Of a DNA stretch of 64,000 nucleotides, positions 1-10,806 are shown one piece after another. The notes under the pieces are model-generated. The model was not told the origin of the DNA and ran no database searches. It worked only from the letters and a program-made list of their open reading frames with translations. Origin of the DNA: Pontederia crassipes (taxonomy: Eukaryota > Streptophyta > Magnoliopsida > Commelinales > Pontederiaceae); contig JAUKPH010000018.1 in NCBI GenBank assembly GCA_030549335.1, positions 4,588,001 through 4,652,000 of the forward strand, given 5' to 3'. Both the position numbers and the translations under genes were made by a program. Numbering within the stretch: the first letter of the stretch is position 1; the number at the start of each line of letters is the position of its first letter.

Positions 1-1072
1 TCAAGTTCAATTTTCTTTTTTTAGACATTTCCCTAAACCCGAAGGGCATTTGTGGAAATCCAAGACTTCTAAACGTAAATTCTCAACACTTGTTGGCCGG
101 AGGCTCACAAAACTGAAGAAGGGGTGCATCTGCAGCCTATTGATGGCTTTCATCTTTGGTGGTTTGTGCCCTGTTGGAGATCAAAATGATTGGCTTGCAC
201 CCTTCATCCTTTAGCGAACTAGCGATGCGACTTCTTCCCCGGCGTGAGTCACTTGAAATGGAGTGCACGGCCTTCGTCCGGCGACGGTCTTCATTCTCTA
301 GAACACAATCCGCAGAACCTTTAAATCAACAAGTTTTTCCGGCTTTCGTCGTTCTTCAAAGGTGTTTATCTTTTCCACATTTCTTTGACTGATTAAATTG
401 ATTCCGGCGTAGGGCATTGGTTCTCCGGCTGGGTCATTGTGAAATCCACATAAAATTGATTTATTATTTGCACTGCCTTCGTTCTCAAGCTATGGGGGCG
501 TCAAGTGCTTTCATCCTTACTAGATTTTATTGTGTCCTGTTGTGGAGGAAGGATAGTTAATATATGTTTGTGACTAAATGATATTTATTGGATGATTAAT
601 TTGAAAAATATTAAAAATGATAGAATAGATTCTTGGAGATAAATAACTAACTACGAGGTAGATATAAAATTACCATTAATAAAATGATTCGTATATTATA
701 ATATTTATTATTTTTATGTGAATGGGTTTAATTATTTATGTCTGAAGGTGATATATAGTGACAAATGAAAAGGGGTTGATTAATCATGAGTGTGTAAATA
801 CTATAATGTCAAATTATGTCATCTCAGTGATTAACGTGTATGATTAAAAGTTATTGTACATCATTTTTGTAACATATAGTTCAGGATTATTATAATACAT
901 AATAAATAATAATAATTTATTAAAATTATGGTTCAATCCGATCGAACCCAATTGAACTGCTCCGATCACGACTCAGTTGAGACACCGATTCGATGACCCG
1001 TCGATTATAGTAACATTGAAAAAGAGGTAGAGCGAGAGAAAAAAAAATTAAAAGCAAACAAAACATTATTTG

Positions 1073-1106
<34 letters not shown>

Positions 1107-1531
1107 GATAACTTATAAATTAATTTTATAAATAAAAACGGACTTCATCGATCCTTAAGATTTTTTCTTATGCCCTAATTTTCAGACAGAAAAAAATTAC
1201 AACGTAAATTATTTTCGATTAACAGAGGAAAAAATATTTTCAACTATGAATTTTATATTTTCTAATAAATAAGAGTAGAAGACCAATTAATATTTGCATC
1301 TTGTATTTTAATTTCAGCCGTCAATCATTTAATCGAACGGCTGGAAAATAATAAGGTGAGAGAGGAAAAAATTTTACGGCCGACTTCGTTTTTCCTCTCT
1401 CCCGAAGGCGGCGCCCCTTCTGGCTTCTTCACGATCTCAAGTGTCCTCCACTCGGCGGCGCCGCTGCAGATCGCCGCCTTGCCTCTTCGCTCCGGTCGTC
1501 TGGCGCCCTCCTCTCGGAGCAGTCGGAGGAG
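1..1531. other. Intergenic, upstream of mS23
   Basis: I see no supportable gene here. The first 550 bases are moderately GC-rich, but open frames are short and not recognisable. The stretch around 930-1017 has GGTTCAA- and CCGATCGAACC-type motifs ending in a TAACATTG-like terminus. This resembles the 3' end of the Mutator-like element at 7020-7839 and may be a decayed relative. The last 150 bases are GC-rich and should contain the mS23 promoter and leader. No clear TATA box is visible. Confidence 0.5.
1074..1102. repeat. (TA)n microsatellite
   Basis: An uninterrupted run of about 14 TA units lies in AT-rich upstream DNA. It is a simple repeat with no coding content. Confidence 0.9.
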
Positions 1532-3590
1532 ATGTCGTACATGCGAGGGGACCTGCTGACGAAGACGAGGAAGCTGGTTAAAGGTCTCGCAAAACCCGCC
1601 CCAAAATGGCTCAAAGCCATGGAAGAGTACTGCCCTCGATCACCTTCTCTGTCACTTTTGGGTGGAAAGATTGATAGGAGTTGTATATTAACTCAAGTTG
1701 TTTGTTAATGACACATTTGAACTCTTTCAAGTGTGCGAAAATGAGCCATTTTGATTTATTTCCTTTTTCCGGTGTGTATTCTTCCTTCTATCAGAGCGCC
1801 TCCCGTGACGTTTCCGCGGTCGGACGGGAAGGTGAAGAGGATCGAGATGCCTGAGGATGTATATGTCAGGAAGTTCTTCAAGAATCATCCTGATTCCCTA
1901 TATCATGATGCTGTCAAGTATATTTCTTCTTGGGTTCTTGCCCTGTTAATAACTTTTTGATTTGCAATACTTCAGAATGAAAATATCTGATCGTTCGAAA
2001 GGACACTTGCACTATAAATCACCGAAATCATTGTTTGGATTCCACTTTTTTTTTAGGGTTTGGATTCCACTTCTGTGCTCGACATTCAGTAAGATTGAAC
2101 AACTTTACTGACATTTCTTCTGATGGTGGAGATAGCTTTGTGCCATTAGTTTTCTTCTGTTCATGCTATAATTGGAATATTATTTTTATTGAAATTGAAG
2201 TTTCAAAGTTGGAGTATCATATATTTTATTAAATGTCTTTTTTGTAATGCAATTACGGGTCGATGGAATTGCCCAACTCAAGAAACACATTGATTAATGC
2301 GAAGTTGTTTGGTTTTCATCCAGTAGTATTATATAGTCCATTCAATAATACACCTATGACAGTTCTTATTGGTGTTAAATGGTGACTGATTCCATTTGTT
2401 GTTCACATCAGGATAAGTGGATTTGATCCCCCTCCTGCGCGAGTTTTTGCTTGGCGTGTGCTGGAGCTAAAGCAGCAAGGAGTAGGCGAAGAAGAAGCCA
2501 TGGGTGTAGCTGATGTATGTCTCATTTCATCTTCATTCTTTTTATCTTGGTTTCTAACATAGATACTATAAATGAGGTTTTGAGGCAATTTCTGCTCATT
2601 TTACAAGCTATGGATATATAAACTTAATCTGATATTTGATTAATCAAAACCATATTCTTTTACAGAAAAAATGATAACTGCCCAAGTTGTGTAGGCATCC
2701 AGATTTTATTGATGAAATCAAACATACAACAACAACAACAACAAAGCCTTATCCCACTAGGTGGGGTCGGCTACATGGATCATAAGATGTCATTTCGCTC
2801 TATATTCATTGATCCATGTTAATGAGATTCGACAGAGTTTTACGCTGGCTGTCGGGGTCTAACACAACCCTCCTCCTTTATCAAACATAACTGCAAAAAA
2901 ACGTACATGTATCATAAACATGTGACCTCGCCCCCACACATAACCACAGCCTGCAAAAAGTTTCTTTCTTTCCACCGTAGCCATATGACCATAGGAACGC
3001 CGATGGAAGGTCCCTTTGAACCATGGAGGCTGAAACAATCAAATCTATCCATGCCATCATCCAAATATGTTTTGCTATGCCAGAGTGAAAAAAAAAAGAG
3101 ATGAAAGGTATTTCCAGCCAAGTTGCAAACCTGCACTTCATGTCAGCTCGTTGCAACTCTTTGGCACAGTAGGACCTTTCTGAAGATGCAAAAAATAAAA
3201 ATTTAAATTTTAAGGGTCACAACAATCTCAAACCTATACATATACAATATATATGCTAAGCATGCTGAACATCATTTTCAGATGGAATATAGAGCTGAGA
3301 AGAAGGCAAAAAAGAAAGCATATTCTGATCTGACGGTGATTGCGGAACTGCTAAATAAAGAGCCACCTCCTAATCCCTATCCAAGTGCCATCAAAGAAAT
3401 CCAAGCAGAGGAGAAACCTTTTATTCGAGATCGTTTCAAGAATCCCAAGATACTTGAAATTGTGCAGAAAATGAAAGAAGAAAAGGCTGCTGAGATGCAG
3501 TATCAACAAAGAGATACCAATAATGTTGGTGGTGGTGGTATGTTTGGCGGCAATCGAGGCAGCCAGCGTGGTGGATGGAATTCTTCTTGA
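1532..3590 (+). CDS. Mitochondrial small ribosomal subunit protein mS23 (S23/S25-like), 4 exons
   Basis: Spliced exons are 1532-1626, 1795-1917, 2412-2514 and 3282-3590. Each intron is GT-AG, and together they give 209 residues in one frame. The product matches the plant mS23 protein of the mitochondrial ribosome small subunit as I remember it. Seen: N-terminus MSYMRGDLLTKTRKLVKGL, then KWLKAMEEAPPVTFPRSDGK, VYVRKFFKNHPDSLYHDAVK, GFDPPPARVFAWRVLELK, MEYRAEKKAKKKAYSDL and PNPYPSAIKEIQAEE. The last two are the family's most conserved stretches. The protein is basic and mitochondrial, a structural ribosome component. The start is the first ATG of exon 1 and gives the expected N-terminus. The Gly-rich C-terminus (GGGGMFGGNRGSQRGG) ends at a TGA formed by a tandem duplication junction at 3588-3590. 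Intron 3 (767 bp) carries a retroposon. The identification is strong; the exact name (mS23 against older S23/S25 labels) is less certain. Confidence 0.88.
2727..2879 (-). mobile_element. 5'-truncated retroposon with (TTG)n tail (RTE LINE / Au-like SINE 3' end) in mS23 intron 3
   Basis: On the minus strand this 153-bp segment ends in GGGATAAGGCTTTG followed by repeated TTG. As I recall, that 3' end is shared by plant RTE-type LINEs and Au-type SINEs. It is bounded by an exact 10-bp direct repeat, ATCAAACATA (2717-2726 and 2880-2889), which marks the target duplication. No tRNA-like A and B boxes are visible, so a 5'-truncated LINE end is more likely than a full SINE. It sits in the largest intron of mS23, antisense to the gene. 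A 34-bp relative lies at 44375-44408. Confidence 0.75.
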
Positions 3591-3664
3591 TACCAATAAT
3601 GTTGTTGTTGGTGGTATGTTTGGCGGCAATCGAGGCAGCCAGCATGGTGGATGGAATTCTTCTT
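3513..3664 (+). repeat. 76-bp direct tandem duplication across the mS23 stop codon
   Basis: Bases 3513-3588 and 3589-3664 are near-identical copies running from GATACCAATAATGTTG to GGAATTCTTCTT. A GTT/GGT difference in the short repeat and one G/A change (AGCGTGG against AGCATGG) separate them. The unit is not a multiple of three. The TGA stop of mS23 (3588-3590) is made from the last base of copy 1 and the first two of copy 2, so the duplication itself sets the C-terminus. Confidence 0.9.
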
Positions 3665-6480
3665 TTACCACAGGTAGTAACAACTGCCTTCAGTAGATGG
3701 GAAAATGCTGCATCTTATCTTTCAGATTCTATATTCATCTCTAGAACTGCACAAAAGACACGTGGTAACAATATTTTTGTTGTTTTCTATACTTATGCTA
3801 GAAACATGCTTCTTAGCTTGTCCCCTTAATGCAATATGAGATAATGATGGATGACACTATCCAAATATTTCCCCCTTGAATAAATCATCTTTGTTGAAGT
3901 AATTTGAAAGACTATTGATCTTCAAAACTAGTCAGCCATTTCCCTAAAAATTATCAACCATTTCATTGTTTCCATTTCGTTGTTTTCTATTACTTGCATC
4001 GTCGGGGCATTTGAATGTATACTGTCCAACTTTGGATCATTTGAGGGCCACCTTCTGGTCAAGCTGTTATCATATAATAAAAGCTTACGTGAAAGGATGC
4101 ATTATCCTTGCCACTAGCGACATCATACTAACACAAAAACCTGCGTATGTTTGTGCATTTATGAGGCATTATAAAAATGTTATATAATAGCTAACTCAGT
4201 TTTCTTATTGTCAAGATTATGCAAGAAGGATTAGAGTAGTACAAAGACTCGTACCATTTATTGGCAAATATCTAAATTGCTTCTACACTTCAGATGTCAA
4301 GTAATTTAGCTTGGAGGTGAATGAGTGTGCAAAATCAAGAAAACATAATGTGATGAATAGATTAAGTTGACTTCTTCATTTTATTTTCTTGGCTTCTCTT
4401 AAAAGTTCTATTCTACTCAAGCTTCTTAATATAATTGTATCTCTTTACTGGGGGGAGTCTCAAAACTGTTGTCCTAATGGTGAACCAGAGGTGCTATGGG
4501 ACCAACTTTTCATTGAGAATGAACACTGCTGAAATGGCCTGAAATGGCCTGCTAACTACTAACTTCAAATTAGATTTTATCTTAGTTGTTACATTTAATT
4601 AAGCAGTTGGCAGAAACAATATTATCATTATAAATAAATCGATTAAAACATTTCTCGTAGGTTTTCTTAATTAAAAAAAGGAAAATACTATATCCTCTTA
4701 ATTCATCCTCCTAACACATATTAAAAATACTCGCAAAAATTGATAAAATTACTTATCATGCCATTGTGAGATGTTCTAGGAGGATGTAGCATTGCCCTTA
4801 AAAAAATGATCAAACATCATATAAAACTCTTTTTTCCTCAACATCACGTTGTTTGATGGATGATGGATGAAATATGGTTCCGTCAAACATTCTCTGCGGT
4901 CTGGTTCATAGGAACGACGAAACTAAGGTCACGTTCCGTCTAGTTGGTTCCACCATATCACCATATAAAACCATGTGGTTGGTTCTATTTTTTTTTTTTT
5001 TTTTTTGCCAACAACTCTTTTTTCTTTCTTGTAGGCCTTTTTCTTTTTACCTATCTTATATATAATGATTTATTTGTTATATGTAAACTATTATAAATGA
5101 TTAATATAATATTATTTATTACTTATTATTTTACTAAAAAGTTTTAGTATTTCATTATATATAAATTATTAAAAATTTGATTTTTATATTTAAATAATAT
5201 ATTTTTTAACAAAATTTTTAACAAATTTATAATATATTTATTATACATATTTTTAATTCAAACATCCACTAAAATTAATCCATCACATTCATTTTGCTTA
5301 TTCATTTGAGCCATCAAATATATCCGAAATACGCATACTTCGTTGCACTTCCTTCCCTTGTGTTGTTTGCCACTTACTTTGTCGTACGTGTAAAATCCAA
5401 CTTTATATTATACATATGAGACTGGCTCTACACATCGAACGATAAAAAAAAAGTGATGTCCGCATTTCTTAGTATACAATATTATTAATAACTTGTTATC
5501 TTTAAATTTAACGTGAAAGAAGGAAATGCGAACGAGTAAAATCCTAATGACACATATTGAATATTATTTATCACATTATATGCACATCATTGTATAATAT
5601 ATATGCTTTAACGAGTCACACACTTTTCTTATAACGTGTATGTTGAATGCATATTTTAAAACTTTTTTCAATATATTTTTGTTAATAGTTTGAATAGTGA
5701 TAAAAATAATTTAAATCATCAATAATAATTATAATTGTCATTTTAAAATTTTATGAACTTTTGGATGTAATTATCATTCGTAGTTGAATATATTTTTATG
5801 ATACAAAATTATTTTTTATCATTAATAATTCCCTAACCTAATAGCAAATAAATGTATAAAAAAAAGACAGTATAAAGAAATTATTTGACACGAAAAATGT
5901 ATGAGCTCATTTTTTCTGTATATATAAATGCTTAATTCGTTATATAATTTGTGTTTTAACTAGTCTGATTTTTTTACTGTCGATCTGGCCCAAGTCTCGT
6001 GCGGTTCAAGCCGAATTGGACTCGATCGGAATCAATATTCGGAAAATCTAATTGGATCGATCGATTCGAACGAACTGATTGCAAATCGGTTCGGTTCAAC
6101 CTCATCATCGCTTTTGAAAAAAACATGATTGAACCCGAAAAACGGTGAACTGGTTCAATCGGATTCAAGTTCAAGTTTAAAAAATTAAAGAAAATTAGGA
6201 AAAAAGGAAAAATAAAATATTAAAAGGTAAGTTAATAATAAGGAGAAAATGAGTGGTAAAAAATAAATAGAAATAAAAATAAATAGGTAAGTGTTTAAAA
6301 TTAACTAATATTAAAAAGGTAATTAAAATTTTATATTGCGCTATTCGATCCTTTGGTTCGATTTAGTCCCATCGATTCAACCCAACCATCATCAATTTGG
6401 TCAGCATTGCGTTAAACATATAGCTGCCTAAAAGAACCCGAGAAACTTGAGAACATACGAAAGATCACGTCAATAATTCA
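3665..6480. other. AT-rich intergenic DNA
   Basis: No supportable gene was seen. The start is probably the mS23 3' UTR. Later parts have poly(T) and poly(A) runs, a short GCTGAAATGGCCTGAAATGGCC duplication-like stretch near 4530, and long AT-only tracts around 5080-5260. All open frames are short and lack recognisable motifs. Confidence 0.5.
5965..6385. repeat. GGTTCAA-rich decayed repeat, relative of the 7.0-kb Mutator-like element
   Basis: On the minus strand this stretch holds several GGTTGAACCG, GAACCGAACCGATT and GATTCCGATCGAGTCC motifs. They resemble those near the ends of the element at 7020-7839. I could not find matching terminal repeats or a target duplication, so it is listed as a related decayed copy with approximate limits. 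Confidence 0.4.
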
Positions 6481-6573
6481 AGAGTGTAGCCTAGTGACGC
6501 GCACTATCATTTGAATATCAAGAGGGTTACGAGTTCAAATCTTACCAAGTGTACGTAGTTTTTTTTTTTTTTT
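6481..6573 (+). mobile_element. Short tRNA-derived SINE candidate with poly(T) end
   Basis: The 93-bp segment has an A-box-like TAGCCTAGTGACG near its start, a B-box-like GAGTTCAAATC about 45 bases later, and ends in a run of T. It is flanked by TCAATAATTCA (6470-6480) and TCAATCATTAA (6574-6584), which agree at 9 of 11 positions and fit an aged target duplication. Boundaries rest on these flanks. The T tail is unusual for a plant SINE, so confidence is moderate. Confidence 0.5.
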
Positions 6574-7019
6574 TCAATCATTAATTTTCTTGCATTAAGT
6601 TTCTAGACTTCCCTATGTATGGGAAAAAAAAATCAACTGATGAATAATCGCAGCACTAACATTTATGTGTTTAGTCCATTATCAAAGTTGATGTTTTCTC
6701 TGGATCGTTTGCCCGACTTGGCCAAAACTTTTTGCGTACAAAGAAATCGAGCCAATTTCATTCCAACTCTGGTAAGGGAAATTAACTTTTCCGAGGAACT
6801 TGTTCGTTCATTTTGCCGATATATTATCAAACGTTTTCCGTGAGAAAATTTGATGAATACTCGCGGCACACAATCTGTCAGGAGAGAGCACTTTCAAACA
6901 TTGGTCCAGTTCACAGTTGTACCCTTCACCAGTTTACTCAGGCGAGATGATCGTTGATCTACCAAGACAACTAAAAACACACACTATGATTTCAGATTCG
7001 TCTCCATTGAATTCTCGCC
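6574..7019. other. Intergenic DNA
   Basis: This stretch lies between the SINE candidate and the Mutator-like element. Two opposed open frames of about 70 codons (6619-6869) overlap each other and show no family motif. I treat them as chance. Confidence 0.4.
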
Positions 7020-7839
7020 GATGTTATTAAAACCGGATATGACCGGTCAGTTCAACTACAAATCGGCATCTGATTCAGTCCGATTTGAAATCAAAATCGC
7101 AATGATGATCTGACTAAAAAAATTGGTTGAACCGGTATAAACCGACGAACCGGTGAAACAAGAAGAACCCGGTTCAACTTAAAAAAGGAAAAAAATATAA
7201 AAAACTAGTAAAAAGGAAAGAAAAATATAGGAAGAAAATAATACAAGGACAGTAACTTATTTGAATCACAGAAAAAATAGTAAAATCAGGATAATTAATG
7301 GAGAGAGAGAATGAAAGGCAAGAAAAAGGAAAGTAAAATAAATGAAGAAATAAATCAAGGAGTGGAAAAATAAGAATAGGAAGATATAAGAGTGATTTAT
7401 GGTAATAATAAATTAATATATTGTTAAGAGTATTAAATAATAAAAATAGAGAGAATTAATGAAGAGAGAGGGAAAATGAGAAAAAGGAAAGAAAGATTAA
7501 TGAAGAGACAAAGGAAGAAATGGAAAAAATAAAGTAAAATAAAATTAAAACATAAGAGTAATTTATGGTAGAAAAACTTTAACATATTATTTATAGCACT
7601 TACTGTATGAATAAAAAATTAATAATAATCAATCAATATTAAAAATTTATGTTAGTACTTATAACCTTATAGATTACTAATTTTTTATACATAATATAAT
7701 ATTTGCTATGCACATATCGTATAAAATTATTATATATACTATTATTTTATGAAAATTTGGTTCAATTTTCGATCGGATTGATCTAACCACGATTAAGTTG
7801 GTCGTTCGATTCACTGTGGGTCCGGTTACAATAATATTG
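7020..7839. mobile_element. Non-autonomous Mutator-like element (MULE) with 9-bp target duplication
   Basis: This 820-bp element is bounded by an exact 9-bp direct repeat, ATTCTCGCC (7011-7019 and 7840-7848), the target size typical of Mutator elements. Its ends are imperfect inverted repeats: the left begins GATGTTATTAAAACCGGA, and the right, read on the opposite strand, begins CAATATTATTGTAACCGGA. Subterminal DNA is rich in CCGGT and GGTTCAA motifs; the middle is A-rich and non-coding. There is no transposase, so it must have been moved by an enzyme encoded elsewhere. Confidence 0.75.
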
Positions 7840-7848
7840 ATTCTCGCC

Positions 7849-10806
7849 ATTAAAAACTGAAAGAAGACACGTATAAAAAAGTGAGAGAAAAGAGGTAGGC
7901 ATTAAAGAAACAATGGTGTGACATGTAGCAGCGGAAGGGAGCGCTCACTTTCAGATGGTGGATCGTCCAGCTCCTGCTATGTCCAAAACAAAGACATGGA
8001 CTGCACTTAAAAGTTGCAGAAGATAACGAAGCCCCGGTACCCCACTAACTCACCCACTTCACATTTCTAACTCCTTGTAACACACAAATGGAGAAGGTTG
8101 ATGCGGTGGCCATTGAGGCAACAAGTTCCTGGAATCAAGGGCTGGCCTTTGCTTCCACCTTCGGCATGGAATATAGCGGACAACGAGCTGACCCTTGTGG
8201 ACTTTGCTGCCTGCGCTGGTAAATTTGCAGACATCACCCACCTAGAAACAAAATACATGTATATTTATTTATATACATGCAGATTTGGCGCACTAGTGGG
8301 TGTAACGATGAAAAGGAGAAGATTCTGGTGATGTGTGCCGGCCGCATGGGGGGTCCCCTGACTTGATGCAAAGTTTCTGAACAATCGGCCGTCTTTAATA
8401 AAGTTCATGCACTGGAAGGAGATGCAGCTGTTTACAGTAGAGCTGCTTATGGCGAGGCCAAAAGCCCGAACAAGTTCTGAGGTTTCTGAAGCTGTATTCA
8501 GGAACAAGTTCTGTGTTCATCTTCATGTTTATGCAACAGAAAACATATTTTAATGGATGAAAATATACTGCATGCATCATTGTCATAAAACTAGTTAAGA
8601 TACAGTTGAAATGACCCCTATAGCTTTTTCCTGTTCATCTCCCCTTGTTACGTACACGCTATCAACTTTTAGGTCTACTACAAACGAGAGCTCTAAACTT
8701 AGGAGTTGGGACACAAATACTAGTAGTCTAAAAGAGGCTTGAAACCCAGACCTCTTCATGCTTCTCCTTGATTGCCCCTGACTCTTTGGATGTGCCCCGG
8801 GTTCAAATTTTTTGGCCATTCTTCCAATAATTGGAGCAACTATATTCCTAAAATTTTTTAAACCGTGGGACTCAAGGATAAAAAATATAAATATTTGGAT
8901 GAAAAGTCAGAAACAAGACTTTTGTTTTTGCTTTCTTCTTGTAGGAGTTTTGTTGTCGATTTATGATCTTTCTTTGCGTCCAGAGTGGATCGAGAACTGA
9001 ATGACATGAAAAAATGTGAGTACATATGAACATGGTCTCACTAATGGCAAGGTGGGTGCAAGAAAAGAGGAATAAAGGAAGGTACTGAGTTGTTTCTTCC
9101 TGTACTTTGTCTCTGATCATTGCAGACAAAACTGTTGGCATACAGAACAGAACTGTGAGACGAACTCAAGAGTGGAAAGTTCCTACTGAAAGTGTATCTA
9201 TGCAGAAACTTTATTTTCTTCGAGCATGTGATTGGTTCAAGCGGCAAGTGATGTAATCTTTCTGTAAGGAGAATTACTTCAAATCCTCAAAATTTGATGC
9301 TTACATTATGCTCAGAAATTTAAAAACAATTACAGGAAGAGAAAAAAAAACAGAAAACATGTTGGCTAGATGATTGCACGACCAGCTATGGGTTTTATTT
9401 TTATTTATGACTCTGATCGAGATCTCTTTTTTTTCTCTCTCTTCTCAAAAGTGGTAACTTGGGTGATCTCTCTCTCTGGTGTGGAAACTCATCCAAACGT
9501 TTGCTTATGTGACACAGATACCAAAAATTTGAAAGGATCGTTCAGACTTCAGATAACAAATGCCACGCTCCTAAATCTGGTTCAAGATTATTTTCTATTT
9601 AATATTCTGATATTTTTTTAATGCCAATTTGTAGAGATCTATCGAATGTGTACGGTACATGTTTAGGTACCAGACCAGAACAAGTTGCATGTTCCCTCCT
9701 CCTTGCTGTTCTCACGTCTCAATCATTTATCATTTTAAGATATCGCACTGCTTCATTTAAGCACTACTCTTTTCTTATTTTAAAAGCCAACTCTTTCTAA
9801 AGTTAATTTCTTTTACAAGAAGAATATTTATTCACGATTTCAGAAATGAGTTTTCAGGCAGATAAGTAGGAATTATAGATGAACAAATAAGCCCGGATTT
9901 GACAAGATAAGCCTATGAAGTATCCAATATTTAGGTGATGAGCTAAAATCATTCAGAAAAAAAAAACCAAAGTTGATGAAACAAAACTCTTGAGAGTTTC
10001 ATTAACTGTTCCTCTTTGGTTTGCAAACCTTAAACTGCACAAGCAGTGGTTCATTAAACAAGAAAGTCAATTTTTTTTGTTGTAGTCAAAACAGTGACAA
10101 ACTCAAACTGCCACTACAGAAACTGCTAATAGACTGTTTCAGATTGTTTCTGTTTCAACTGGTTCTGAAACAGCTCCGTCAGAATTACTCATTGGAAAGA
10201 ATAAGATGCAGGCAAATTAATTGCACCTTGATGTCAGAGTTACAAATGATGCTTACAAAGCCTAAAAGTAACCTCACTACACCACGAGCATTGCTGATAT
10301 CTTTGCATGTGATCCTCCATTTTTGTATCTTCAAATTGTAACCATCGATCCGATCGGATCTTAATCTTTATATTTATTAGATCAGTCATCACCTCCATGT
10401 TCACAGCATGCACTAACCACATGTGTGTCGCACCTAATCCTGTCCTCCCTAAATTGTCCACATTCGACATATGAATGCATTGCATATAATTACTGAGTCC
10501 AATCCACAGTGAGACATCTGAACTGGAAGCACTACTTACAGCAGTCGTCTATGCAATCCTAATTATGATTCATTGGATGAGTCAATTCCACTGTTACTTT
10601 AGCTTGTTCTTTATAGTGAATTATATAACACTTGATTCACCAAACTAAAGTATATATGTTCCTTTAAGAAGAACTAGAAACTATCTGAAGCTATATTACC
10701 ACCTCCACCAGTTAAGAAATTATTATTTTTTCAATGGAAGTCATGAGAAATTATAACTTTTTTTCCTTCTTTTGAGAATGCACTTTTTGAATTTTTAATT
10801 TGGCTC
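7849..10806. other. Intergenic DNA without supportable gene
   Basis: About 3 kb with no recognisable family. The only segment with gene-like base composition is roughly 7900-8550. It includes a 44-codon frame at 8088-8222 starting MEKVDAVAIEATSSW and ending in GLCCLRW, after a fair start context. I found no second exon that continues it in frame, so it may be a transcribed non-coding region or a gene fragment. Confidence 0.4.

Noticed and set aside
8088..8222. 44-codon frame MEKVDAVAIEATSSW...
   Set aside because: Composition is gene-like, but there is no homologue I recognise and no in-frame second exon. The apparent splice at 8219 leads to a stop.
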